Of a stretch of 64,000 bases of DNA, positions 56,883-64,000 are shown piece after piece; position 1 is the first letter of the stretch; each line of letters starts with the position of its first letter. The translations under genes were made by a program, and so were the position numbers. The DNA is from an uncultured Acidimicrobiales bacterium. Its GTDB lineage: Bacteria; Actinomycetota; Acidimicrobiia; Acidimicrobiales; SHLQ01. Below the pieces are notes generated by a model. It did no database searches. It was given only the letters and a program-made list of their open reading frames with translations, and was not told where the DNA came from. The stretch is from positions 19,470 to 83,469 of the forward strand of contig CALLAA010000045.1 in assembly GCA_938002955.1 (NCBI GenBank), written 5' to 3'.

Positions 56883-57397
56883 GCGTCACAGTCCTCGACC
56901 CGACCGACGAAACCACGCCCCAGGTGCGTGAACGAGTCTCACGTCCGGAGTCGCTCGCCGGGCTGACGATTGGCCTGCTCGACATTTCCAAACCGCGTGG
57001 CAACGTGTTTCTCGACCAGGTCCAGAACCGGCTCGCCGAGCTCGACGCGACCGTCATTCGATTTTCGAAACCGACGTTCTCCAAGCCAGCCCCCGCCGAC
57101 CTTCGCCACGAGATTGCCTCCCAGTGTGATGCGGTGATCGAGGCCCTTGCGGATTGAGGCAGTTGTACGACGTGCAGTGTGCACGACATCAACAACCTTG
57201 AACGCAGCGGTATCCCAGGCGTCTTCGTCGCCTCAGCCCCGTTTGTCGACGCTGCCGCGATGCAAGCGGAGCGCCTTGGCTTCGATGCAGCACGAGTGTT
57301 TGTGGAGCACCCGATTCAAGATCGGACCGACGAAGAGATGTACGCGATTGCGAATAGTGCCGTGGACGAGCTGATCGGTCTGCTCACCGGCCCCTAG
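56879..57397 (+). CDS. UGSC-type selenoprotein; in-frame TGA read as selenocysteine at codon 93
   Basis: 173 codons including the stop, 172 residues if TGA 57155-57157 is read as selenocysteine. The 92 residues before it (SRPESLAGLTIGLLDISKPRGNVFL) end DAVIEALAD, then come U-G-S-C-T-T-C-S-V-H-D-I-N and 70 more codons in the same frame, ending AVDELIGLLTGP. This U-G-S-C motif is the one for which a family of (seleno)proteins is named, with Cys in the Sec position in other members. The downstream part has no ribosome site of its own and continues the same domain (IPGVFVASAPFVDAAA). A SECIS-like hairpin follows the TGA. Sec insertion genes are not in the window. Function unknown; a thiol/selenol redox role with the upstream thioredoxin-fused protein is inferred. 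Confidence 0.85.
57162..57196 (+). promoter_or_regulatory. Putative bacterial SECIS element
   Basis: A hairpin just 3' of the TGA: outer stem GUUGU (57162-57166) with ACAAC (57192-57196), inner stem CGUGC (57171-57175) with GCACG (57181-57185) and apical loop AGUGU. The loop begins 18 bases after the TGA and its second base is G, within the general rules for bacterial SECIS elements. Confidence 0.55.
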
Positions 57398-57411
57398 CGG
57401 TCTTGTCTTGC

Positions 57412-57470
57412 TCGCTTAGGCGCCGATCTTCGATGCGGCTGTTCGCTTAGGCGCCGATCTTCGATGCGGC
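57412..57470. repeat. Tandem duplication of the desaturase 3' end
   Basis: A 28-base segment beginning TCGCTTAGGCGCCGATCTTC is found at 57412-57439 and again at 57443-57470, a 31-base period. Copy 2 contains the stop codon and last codons of the desaturase gene; copy 1 lies just downstream of it. Confidence 0.9.
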
Positions 57471-58346
57471 GCGGCGCTCGAGCTTCTCGGCTCGCTCTAC
57501 CAGGCGCCCCGGCATTGCCAGGAGCGCTTCGCGGTCTTCGTCGGCTTCGGGGGTGAGCCCTTCGAGCTGATCGATCTTCCACTCGCGCAAGACCGGGGCG
57601 ATGATCTTCTCAGCGTGGATACGCAGATCGTAGATCTCGGCTCGGGCGGCCATCGCAGCTCGCCGCCGGAAACGAGGCACGACGGTCCCGGGCATATTGA
57701 AGTTCTCGTACACCTTGCGCATCGACTGAATGCATGCCGATGGGTCGAGCTTCAGCATTGCGCTGATGACGCCCTTGTAGAAGATGTAGTGGTAGTTCTC
57801 GTCGGCGGCGACGCGCTTCATGATTTCGTAGGCGACTTCGTCGTCGGCCTTGATGCCGGTGTTTCGGTGGGACACGCGGGTCGCCAGTTCCTGGGCCGAG
57901 GTGTAGACGAAGATGTCGAGCGGGTCGTCCCACGGCGAGTCCCACCCCTTCGTAACCGTGGCGACGCGGTCGTCCTCGAGCTTTACGGGATCGCAGTTGC
58001 GGCTGATCATGAGGTAGTCGCGAATGACGATGGCGTGCTGGCCTTCTTCGGCGGTCCAGCGGCGGGTCCAGCGGGCGATAGCTGACCCCTCAGGGGCCCG
58101 GCTCGCAATCGCATAGTGGTAGAACGGCAAGTTGTCCTCGGTGAGCAGGTTCAGGACAAGCGCTTCGCGAACCTCGGGGCTCACGGTGCATTGCGACTCG
58201 TCCCACGGCTCGTCAACGAAATTGCGGCCCTCTTCCCAACGGATCAGATCGTGCGCGTACCAATCAGGCCGCTTTTCTAAATGGTCTGCCATGAGGCGTT
58301 CGATATCGCCGTCAACCGCAGCCAGGAGTTCGTAATGTGCGTCCAT
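57447..58346 (-). CDS. Acyl-ACP desaturase (stearoyl-ACP desaturase family, DesA-like)
   Basis: 299 residues, a helical di-iron protein. Iron-binding segments are NLLTEDNLPFYHY, TAEEGQHAIVI and VAADENYHYIFY, giving two Glu-x-x-His pairs plus additional Glu. Family segments W-DESQCTVS and VYENFNMPGTVVPRF are seen. It inserts a cis double bond in acyl-ACP, as DesA1/DesA2 of mycobacteria. I start at ATG 58346 where homology begins. Convergent with the UGSC gene, with the duplicated 3' end between them. Confidence 0.85.
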   Translation of the reverse strand: MDAHYELLAAVDGDIERLMADHLEKRPDWYAHDLIRWEEGRNFVDEPWDESQCTVSPEVREALVLNLLTEDNLPFYHYAIASRAPEGSAIARWTRRWTAEEGQHAIVIRDYLMISRNCDPVKLEDDRVATVTKGWDSPWDDPLDIFVYTSAQELATRVSHRNTGIKADDEVAYEIMKRVAADENYHYIFYKGVISAMLKLDPSACIQSMRKVYENFNMPGTVVPRFRRRAAMAARAEIYDLRIHAEKIIAPVLREWKIDQLEGLTPEADEDREALLAMPGRLVERAEKLERRAASKIGA

Positions 58347-58459
58347 GCCGCGCCAAATGTAGTGCAGATAGAGCCGAGGATGAACCTGGGACGCTGAAAC
58401 GTGTGCGGCGTCACAAGATTTTTCGGGCCGCTGGTACCAAGGAGACCGCGTTTGCGCGG

Positions 58460-58465
58460 TACGGT
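58460..58465 (+). promoter_or_regulatory. -10 box near the uridine kinase start
   Basis: TACGGT is followed by eight bases and the GTG at 58474; near-leaderless. Confidence 0.35.
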
Positions 58466-58473
58466 CGAGCTTC

Positions 58474-59088
58474 GTGAACGCACTCCTCATCGGCATTTCC
58501 GGCGGCAGCGGCTCCGGAAAGTCCCGCCTTGCACACGACCTCGCAACCGCCCTCGGGCCGGACCGAGTCTCGATTGTTCCGTTCGACGCCTACTACAAGG
58601 ATCTGCGCGATCTTTCGATGGAAGAACGCAACGCCGTCAACTTCGACCATCCGGATTCCCTCGATGCCGAGATGTATGGCCACCACCTCGACGGTCTCAT
58701 GAACGGCCTCGACATCGCCCTTCCCGTGTACGACTTTGCCCGCCACCAGCGCATGGACGACCTGCACATCCTCCCCGCTCGCGAGATTGTGATCGCGGAG
58801 GGAATCTTGTTGTTCGCGTTCCCCGAGCTCGTCGAACGCTTCGACTACAAGGTGTTCCGAGCCTGTTCGGAAGATCTGCGATTTCGTCGCCGCCTCGAAC
58901 GTGACACGGTCGAACGGGGCCGTTCGGTCGAAAGCGTCACCGAACAATTCGCGGCATCGGTCAAGCCAATGCACGACGAGTTCGTCGAACCGAGCGCTGC
59001 ATTCGCCGACCGAGTCGTCGACCACACCGAGGACCTCGACGTCGTCGTACGCGAGCTCGCGCAACGGGTCGAGCTCATCAACGCCTAA
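58474..59088 (+). CDS. udk: Uridine kinase
   Basis: 204 residues. P-loop ISGGSGSGKSRLA at the N-terminus, PFDAYYKDLRDLSMEER (substrate binding), NFDHPDSLDAEM, LPVYDFARHQR and the lid segment RRLERDTVERGRS match Udk. It phosphorylates uridine and cytidine for pyrimidine salvage. GTG start. Confidence 0.9.
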   Translation: MNALLIGISGGSGSGKSRLAHDLATALGPDRVSIVPFDAYYKDLRDLSMEERNAVNFDHPDSLDAEMYGHHLDGLMNGLDIALPVYDFARHQRMDDLHILPAREIVIAEGILLFAFPELVERFDYKVFRACSEDLRFRRRLERDTVERGRSVESVTEQFAASVKPMHDEFVEPSAAFADRVVDHTEDLDVVVRELAQRVELINA

Positions 59089-59118
59089 GTCGAGTTCGTC
59101 AAGCCAGCCGTGGCCCTC

Positions 59119-59124
59119 TACCAT
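59119..59124 (+). promoter_or_regulatory. -10 box of a leaderless promoter
   Basis: TACCAT is followed by six bases and the ATG at 59131. Confidence 0.5.
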
Positions 59125-59130
59125 CACGGT

Positions 59131-59388
59131 ATGCGTACTGGAACCGCGGCTGTGATGAACACGAGCACCGAGAGCGACACCCTCACCCGACCCGTGACGA
59201 CCGACGGCGGAGATCACGACAAGTTCGCCCACTACGTCCGCAAGAACGACATTACCGAAAGCGCTGTGACCGGTTCGGCGGTCACAGCGATCTGCGGCAA
59301 GAAGTGGATTCCGACTCGTCTTCCCGACGAGTTTCCGGTTTGCCCTGACTGCAAGCGAATTTACGACCAGCTCAAGTCGTCAAAGTAG
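59131..59388 (+). CDS. DUF3039 family protein
   Basis: 85 residues. The conserved DUF3039 core is HDKFAHYVRKNDITESAVTGSAVTAICGKKWIPTRLPDEFPVCPDCKRIYDQL, with a possible zinc site formed by Cys of CGK and CPDC. The family is widespread in actinobacteria and has no known function. Start 59131 is supported by the -10 box; an ATG at 59155 would also work. Six bases before the GGDEF/EAL gene. Confidence 0.85.
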   Translation: MRTGTAAVMNTSTESDTLTRPVTTDGGDHDKFAHYVRKNDITESAVTGSAVTAICGKKWIPTRLPDEFPVCPDCKRIYDQLKSSK

Positions 59389-59394
59389 CGCACC

Positions 59395-61671
59395 GTGCGT
59401 CTGACGATCGGACGACGCCTTGCTCTCGTCGTCGCCGTAACGATCTTTGCGATCGGAGCGCTCGTCGTGGGGGTCTTGAGCCGACAAGCAAGCAACGCTG
59501 AGGTTCGCGCAACAGACCAACTCGAAGCGGTTGCCGAGCCACTGGCGATGTTCATCGAGAACGAACTCATTGCGGCCGGCCGTCTGCTCGAGGTCGCAGC
59601 TGCTACATCCCCCGACGACGCCACGATGATCGGCGAGGTTCAGAAAGCGAACTTCATCGCCGTAGAGGTTCTGGGCAGTACCGATGAGACCTCTCGTATT
59701 GGGGCAACGAGCAATGTCATCGACCGCTCGAGTGCGGCGTCGACAATCGGTATGACCCGGATCCTGAACGGCGATGTCGGCGTCGTTATCGGCACGCCAG
59801 TTCCCGGCGGCGAGGGCAAGATCTTGCTCGGCGCGTATAACGCGTCGCACATCCTCGAGAGTGTGGCGGCCGCTGCTACGGGGCCGAGTACCGAAGCGCT
59901 TTTGGCGGTCAGGAATGCTGGCGGCGAAGCGGTGATCTTTACGCCGTCACGGCACGGTGATGGAGAGGCGGTGGGGCTACCCGAGCCCGCAACCGCTGAG
60001 CTCATCGATCAGGTTCTTGATGGAGAGAGCAGTTTCGATTCGACCGACGCGGTGATCAACGGCCGACAGTCGGCGGTGGCGATGCGTCGGATTCCTCAGG
60101 TCGAGTGGGTTCTGTTAGTCACGACGGATCGGGATGACATTGGGGCCCAGACGCTTCCGGCGTGGTTGCTCCCTGCGTTCGCACTCATCGGTGCGTTGTC
60201 CCTCGTTCCGATCGCGACGGTGCGTAGCCGGTTGCGTCGGGTGGTCCTCGGCGCCCAGGAGTTGGATCGCGATCGACTGCAGGAACCGTTGTCCGACAGC
60301 AAGGACGACGAGATCGGCATTCTGTCTCGGACGCTGCAGTCCCTCGACGATCGTTTGCACGCTGAGGAGGAGAAGCGGAGCCAGTCCGCAATGACGCTGC
60401 AGCATCGTGCGAGCCATGACCCGTTGACCGGTCTCGCAAACCGGGGTCGGCTGGTTGAGGAGCTCACGATTGCCCTCAATAACCGGGAGCCTGTCGCTGT
60501 GCTCTTCTGCGACATTGACGACTTTAAGGGGATTAACGATTCGCAGGGGCATGAGGGCGGTGACCTGGTGCTCAAGTTCGTGGCCGAGCAGCTGGCCTCA
60601 GCGTGCGGCCCCACCGACCTGATCTCACGCTTTGGCGGTGACGAGTTCTGCGTCCTGTCTCGCAGCGGCCCAACGGCAGCCCGCCAACTAGCTGGCAAGG
60701 TGGAGCGTGCGCTCGACGCGACGTGCGTCGTAAACGGCAACCAGCAGCGTGTCGGCGGTTCGGTCGGTATGGCTATCGCCAAGGTGACCGACACACCCGA
60801 CAGCATTTTGAAGAGCGCTGATCTTGCGATGTACCGCGAGAAGGAGCGCCGCCGCGGCTTGCGGCGAGCTCGTGGTGGCGGCGAAGAGACGGAGATTTCG
60901 GTCGAGCAGATTCGCCTGGTGTACCAGCCGGTAGTGGAGATCGGCGATGGCACGATCGTCGGCGTCGAGGTCCTCGCGCGTTACATGCATCCCGTCTTGG
61001 GCATGCTCGATCCGTCTTCCTTCTTGCCTCCTGGCACCGAGCGCGGCGAGTTCGACAAGTTCGACTTGGAGATCTTGACTCGTTCGATCGCTCAGGTGAG
61101 CGACTGGTTGGCCCATGGCATTGTTGACGAGCGGTTCACGCTGTCGTTCAACCTCAAGCCGGATCATGTTTCGGACTCCGACAGCACTCGGCAGATTTTC
61201 GACATTTTGCGGCAGCATCGTGTTCCGTCGACAATGCTGCAGATCGAGGTCACCGAGCATCGGCTGCATGCTCATGCGGACGATCTGATGCATTCGCTCA
61301 ATCTGTTGCGTGAGCGTGGCATCAAGGTCGCAATCGATGACTTTGGGATCGAGGGGTCGAACGTGGACCGCCTGCTCCAGATCCCGAGCGACACGGTGAA
61401 GATCGATCGGTCGTTCATTTCTGAGATCGATGTCGACGAGCGGGCCGAGGCTCGTCTTAAGGCGATCTTGGACATTGTCAACGGCGAAGGCCGAGTGGCG
61501 ATTGCCGAGGGCGTGGAGCGCACCCGTCAAGCCGAGATTCTTCGCGAGTTCGAGGTGCCGTTTGGACAGGGCTACTTGTGGCACGCCCCGATTTCGGCGC
61601 TCGCGCTCACTCCCCTGCTAGGCCGAGCGTCGCGCTGGACGAGAAGAAAGCCGCCACCAGCATCCGACTAG
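59395..61671 (+). CDS. Membrane GGDEF/EAL cyclic-di-GMP enzyme
   Basis: 758 residues. An N-terminal membrane helix (LALVVAVTIFAIGALVVGVL), a periplasmic sensor of about 240 residues, a second helix (LPAWLLPAFALIGALSLVPI), a HAMP-like linker, then GGDEF (HDPLTGLANRGRLVEEL, active-site RFGGDEFCVL) and EAL. In EAL the first motif reads EVL, with Asn in LSFNLKP, Glu in IEVTEHR, DD in IDDFG, Lys in VKIDRSFI, and Glu-Gly-Val-Glu, FGQGYLW. Most catalytic residues are there, so both cyclase and phosphodiesterase activity are possible. GTG start. Confidence 0.9.
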   Translation: MRLTIGRRLALVVAVTIFAIGALVVGVLSRQASNAEVRATDQLEAVAEPLAMFIENELIAAGRLLEVAAATSPDDATMIGEVQKANFIAVEVLGSTDETSRIGATSNVIDRSSAASTIGMTRILNGDVGVVIGTPVPGGEGKILLGAYNASHILESVAAAATGPSTEALLAVRNAGGEAVIFTPSRHGDGEAVGLPEPATAELIDQVLDGESSFDSTDAVINGRQSAVAMRRIPQVEWVLLVTTDRDDIGAQTLPAWLLPAFALIGALSLVPIATVRSRLRRVVLGAQELDRDRLQEPLSDSKDDEIGILSRTLQSLDDRLHAEEEKRSQSAMTLQHRASHDPLTGLANRGRLVEELTIALNNREPVAVLFCDIDDFKGINDSQGHEGGDLVLKFVAEQLASACGPTDLISRFGGDEFCVLSRSGPTAARQLAGKVERALDATCVVNGNQQRVGGSVGMAIAKVTDTPDSILKSADLAMYREKERRRGLRRARGGGEETEISVEQIRLVYQPVVEIGDGTIVGVEVLARYMHPVLGMLDPSSFLPPGTERGEFDKFDLEILTRSIAQVSDWLAHGIVDERFTLSFNLKPDHVSDSDSTRQIFDILRQHRVPSTMLQIEVTEHRLHAHADDLMHSLNLLRERGIKVAIDDFGIEGSNVDRLLQIPSDTVKIDRSFISEIDVDERAEARLKAILDIVNGEGRVAIAEGVERTRQAEILREFEVPFGQGYLWHAPISALALTPLLGRASRWTRRKPPPASD

Positions 61672-61681
61672 TGGGAGAGGT

Positions 61682-61696
61682 GGCGCCCATGGCGCC
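61682..61696. terminator. Possible bidirectional hairpin
   Basis: GGCGCC-CAT-GGCGCC is a strong 6-bp stem between the GGDEF/EAL stop and the tRNA-Arg 3' end. No T-run follows on either strand. Confidence 0.3.
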
Positions 61697-61709
61697 GACG
61701 AACGACTCG

Positions 61710-61783
61710 TGCCCCCGGCAGGACTCGAACCTGCAGTCGACGGGATAGAAGCCCGTTGCCTTATCCAGTTTGGCCACGGGGGC
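61710..61783 (-). tRNA. tRNA-Arg (anticodon TCT)
   Basis: A 74-base cloverleaf: acceptor GCCCCCG/CGGGGGC, anticodon stem ACGGG/CCCGT with loop CTTCTAT giving anticodon TCT (reads AGA), T arm GCAGGTTCGAGTCCTGC, discriminator A. CCA is not encoded. It stands alone between two cyclic-di-GMP genes. Confidence 0.95.
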
Positions 61784-61915
61784 GAGCAGGTCGAGGTTAT
61801 CGCCCTTCTGGGCGTGCCACTCGGCGTATGGGGTGGCCGAACTTCCCTTTCTGCAGGCGGGCGATGAGCCAAATGGCCCCTGTCAGGAATCAGATGTCAT
61901 GCCGATTTCTTTAGG

Positions 61916-64000
61916 GTGAGGACGGGACCAAACATTCGTGAGTTACCCGTAGGGGTCGAGGACTTCCTGCGTGAGCATCCAGATGCCCAAGTGGCGGTGG
62001 TCGAAGAGCCCCTTCTCAATCGGATTCCGCTGGCGGAGATCAATCCGCTGTTGCTAAATCATGTGGAAGCGCCGTTGCTTCGATCGTTCGGTCGGGCAAC
62101 GCATGCGTCGGTCATTCGGGCGGTTCGTTCTGCTCGCCTCGACGGCTCGGCGCACATCGCGGTCGACATGCATGGCCATACGAGGCATGTGACGGTTGTG
62201 AGCATCGTCGGGACGGCACGAGTTCTGCTGCTCTTGCATCATGACGCTGGCATCGGCGAGTGCACGGAGATGCCCTCGAACCGGACCCTTCCTAGCTTCC
62301 GTGGAAGCTGCGATTCACAGCTCGAGATCACCGAGCTCGATTACGAGCTGACGATGGCAGCTGGCCTCGGTCCCGACGATCTTGCGCTGACGTCGTTGGT
62401 CCATCCAGAGTCCGTGAACGACCTGTTGGACTGCTGGGTCGACTCGTCGGCGCTCGGGGCGGCATCGTGCACGGTTCGCCTGTCGGATCCGTCGACGGAC
62501 ACTCCGGACCGATGGTTCCAGCTGACCTTCATCGCCGATGGAGAACTGACACATTTCTCGTTTGTTGACACGACGAACAATCCACAAGCTCAGCAGACGC
62601 AGGACCACCGCACCCGTCTTCATACGATCACCGAGACCGTGCCTCAGGGCATCTTTCGGATCGACTCGGTCGGCAAGCTGCTGTACAAGAACAGCAAGCT
62701 CGACGACATCTTTGGTCGTGAGCTGAACGACCGCCACGACTTCCGAGATGTGGTGACGCCCGACGGCGAGATGATCGGTCGCGCGATTCAGCGCATACTT
62801 GACGAGTCCGACACCGACGAGGGTGTGCTCGACATTCTTCACCCCGTTGGCGACACCGTTCGAACGATTCGCGTTCGGGTGCGTAGCTATCCAGATCTCC
62901 ATGGCCACCCCGAATACGTCGGTTCGGCCGAGGACATCACCGATGAAGTTGCTCGCCATTCGCAGCTCGAGGTTGATGCGCTCACCGACCCAATGACGGG
63001 TGCGGCGAATCGACGTGCGCTCGAGCTCCAGCTGACAGAGCTTCTCGACGCTCCCGATGAGACCCAGTTCGCGGTCTTGTTGTGCGATCTCGATGGCTTC
63101 AAACAGGTGAACGACTCGCTAGGCCATGGTGCCGGCGATGACGTGATTGCTGAGGTTGGCCGACGTCTTCAAGAGGTATGCCGCGAGGGAGACATGGTCG
63201 CCCGTCTCGGTGGCGATGAGTTCGTCGTACTCGCACGTGATGTGCGCGACTACGACCACGCAATGGAGTTCGCTCATCGAATCCTGCCGCTGTTGCGCAA
63301 GCCGTTCTCGATCGCTGACACCCAAATCGAGCTGAGCGGAAGTGTGGGCGTTGCTGTGTCCGCTCCGAATTCGACGATGCTCGGCGTTCTGCAGATGGCC
63401 GACCACGCCATGTATGAAGCAAAGCGTGCCGGGCGTAACCAAGCCATGCCGTACCAGTCGCCGGACTCGTCCAATGAGCTCTCCCCTCTCGCCCTTCGAC
63501 GCGATCTGCGTCGTGCGATTGCGGCGAATGGCCTCGACCTCGCATTCCAGCCAATCTTCGCAATCCACGATCTGGAGAACGCGGTGTCAGCAGAGTCACT
63601 ACTGCGCTGGGACCATCCAACGCAGGGACGTATCGACCCGTCGACGATGATTTCGATCGCAGAGCAGAGCGGTTTGATTCGTGACCTTGGCGAATGGATC
63701 GTGACCGAATCGATTCGTTCGGCTGCTGCGGTCAATAGTGAGCGTGACGACGGCACCGACCCGATCTCGATTGCCGTGAACGTCTCGGCGTTGCAGGTTG
63801 GCCGTCCGGACTTTTTCGACATGGTCTCGGCGTCGCTCGATTTCCACAAGCTTGCGCCGGGCAACCTGACGATCGAGCTCACCGAGAGCTTCCTGATCGA
63901 CCGGGTCGACAATGCTCGCGCAACGCTGGATGCGCTGACCGGAATGGGTGTGCGTCTTGCGATCGACGACTTCGGCACCGGCTACTCGTCGTTTGAGTAC
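61916..64000 (+). CDS. GGDEF/EAL protein with PAS-like sensor, cut by window end
   Basis: 695 codons to the window edge. The N-terminal about 230 residues are unrecognised; a PAS-like domain follows (TVPQGIFRIDSVGKLLYKNSKLDDIFG and YVGSAEDITDE), then GGDEF (TDPMTGAANRRALELQL, active-site RLGGDEFVVLARD) and most of EAL (SAESLLRW in place of EAL, VNVSALQVG, IELTESFLI, IDDFGTGYSS). No membrane segment. The GTG at 61916 is the most upstream usable start; it lacks a ribosome site and is uncertain. It is separated from the other GGDEF/EAL gene only by tRNA-Arg. Confidence 0.85.
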   Translation, partial: MRTGPNIRELPVGVEDFLREHPDAQVAVVEEPLLNRIPLAEINPLLLNHVEAPLLRSFGRATHASVIRAVRSARLDGSAHIAVDMHGHTRHVTVVSIVGTARVLLLLHHDAGIGECTEMPSNRTLPSFRGSCDSQLEITELDYELTMAAGLGPDDLALTSLVHPESVNDLLDCWVDSSALGAASCTVRLSDPSTDTPDRWFQLTFIADGELTHFSFVDTTNNPQAQQTQDHRTRLHTITETVPQGIFRIDSVGKLLYKNSKLDDIFGRELNDRHDFRDVVTPDGEMIGRAIQRILDESDTDEGVLDILHPVGDTVRTIRVRVRSYPDLHGHPEYVGSAEDITDEVARHSQLEVDALTDPMTGAANRRALELQLTELLDAPDETQFAVLLCDLDGFKQVNDSLGHGAGDDVIAEVGRRLQEVCREGDMVARLGGDEFVVLARDVRDYDHAMEFAHRILPLLRKPFSIADTQIELSGSVGVAVSAPNSTMLGVLQMADHAMYEAKRAGRNQAMPYQSPDSSNELSPLALRRDLRRAIAANGLDLAFQPIFAIHDLENAVSAESLLRWDHPTQGRIDPSTMISIAEQSGLIRDLGEWIVTESIRSAAAVNSERDDGTDPISIAVNVSALQVGRPDFFDMVSASLDFHKLAPGNLTIELTESFLIDRVDNARATLDALTGMGVRLAIDDFGTGYSSFEY

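Noticed and set aside
56879-57157. A pseudogene broken by a nonsense mutation
   Set aside because: The stop is TGA exactly at the U of U-G-S-C and a SECIS-like hairpin follows; chance would hardly place it there.
57179-57397. A separate small gene beginning with GTG after the TGA
   Set aside because: No ribosome site, and its product continues the fold and motif of the upstream frame; selenocysteine read-through explains it better.

Overview
The window comes from a high-GC actinobacterium. It has tig-clpP-clpX, an mreBCD-mrdA-rodA cluster, RNase E/G, a DUF3039 protein, an F420-type (Ddn-like) reductase and many fatty-acyl-CoA genes. Many genes show an actinobacterial -10 box (TAnnnT) only 6-7 bases before the start codon. 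The gene mix would suit the class Acidimicrobiia, but that placement is inference. Coding density is high and there is no phage, IS element, CRISPR array or rRNA. No gene-free stretch exceeds 300 bases; the two longest, 40239-40532 and 53504-53796, are described as features.

Layout. 1-10.8 kb: a cut acyl-CoA synthetase, a response regulator/histidine kinase pair, and catabolic genes (acyl-CoA dehydrogenase, two crotonases, aldehyde dehydrogenase, hydrolase, phytanoyl-CoA-type dioxygenase, MFS exporter, haloalkane dehalogenase). 10.8-16.4 kb: an Asp/Asn-hydroxylase-like protein followed by a tightly coupled five-gene operon: amino-acid adenylation enzyme, carrier protein, GNAT-like protein, formyltransferase-like protein, luciferase-like monooxygenase. 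It looks like a small uncharacterised pathway that modifies a carrier-bound amino acid. 16.4-31.6 kb: ferredoxin reductase, alaA, a divergent Lrp/LysE pair, a lipoprotein, fused 5-oxoprolinase next to a creatinase-like M24 protein, more acyl-CoA genes, a glycosyltransferase, an IPNS-type oxygenase and a sarcosine-oxidase-like flavoprotein.

31.6-38.5 kb: tesB, then a methylmalonyl-CoA mutase / VOC epimerase-like / thiolase-like operon, two tiny ORFs and an acyl-CoA dehydrogenase. Two 14-bp palindromes with the same TGGATCCA core flank this block. 38.5-46.4 kb (minus strand): the elongasome operon mreB-mreC-mreD-mrdA-rodA, then RNase E/G. 46.6-53.9 kb: DUF3179 lipoprotein, ndk, the Ddn-like reductase, folC, clpX, clpP, tig, a four-copy 58-bp tandem repeat and tRNA-Gly(TCC).

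54.0-57.4 kb is the most striking region. A flavin disulfide oxidoreductase is followed by a thioredoxin-fused protein and a gene whose reading frame is crossed by an in-frame TGA inside the motif U-G-S-C. I read this as a selenoprotein of the UGSC type, with a SECIS-like hairpin just after the TGA. The three genes could form a redox chain. 57.4-64 kb: acyl-ACP desaturase, uridine kinase, DUF3039, two GGDEF/EAL proteins (the second cut by the window end) and tRNA-Arg(TCT).
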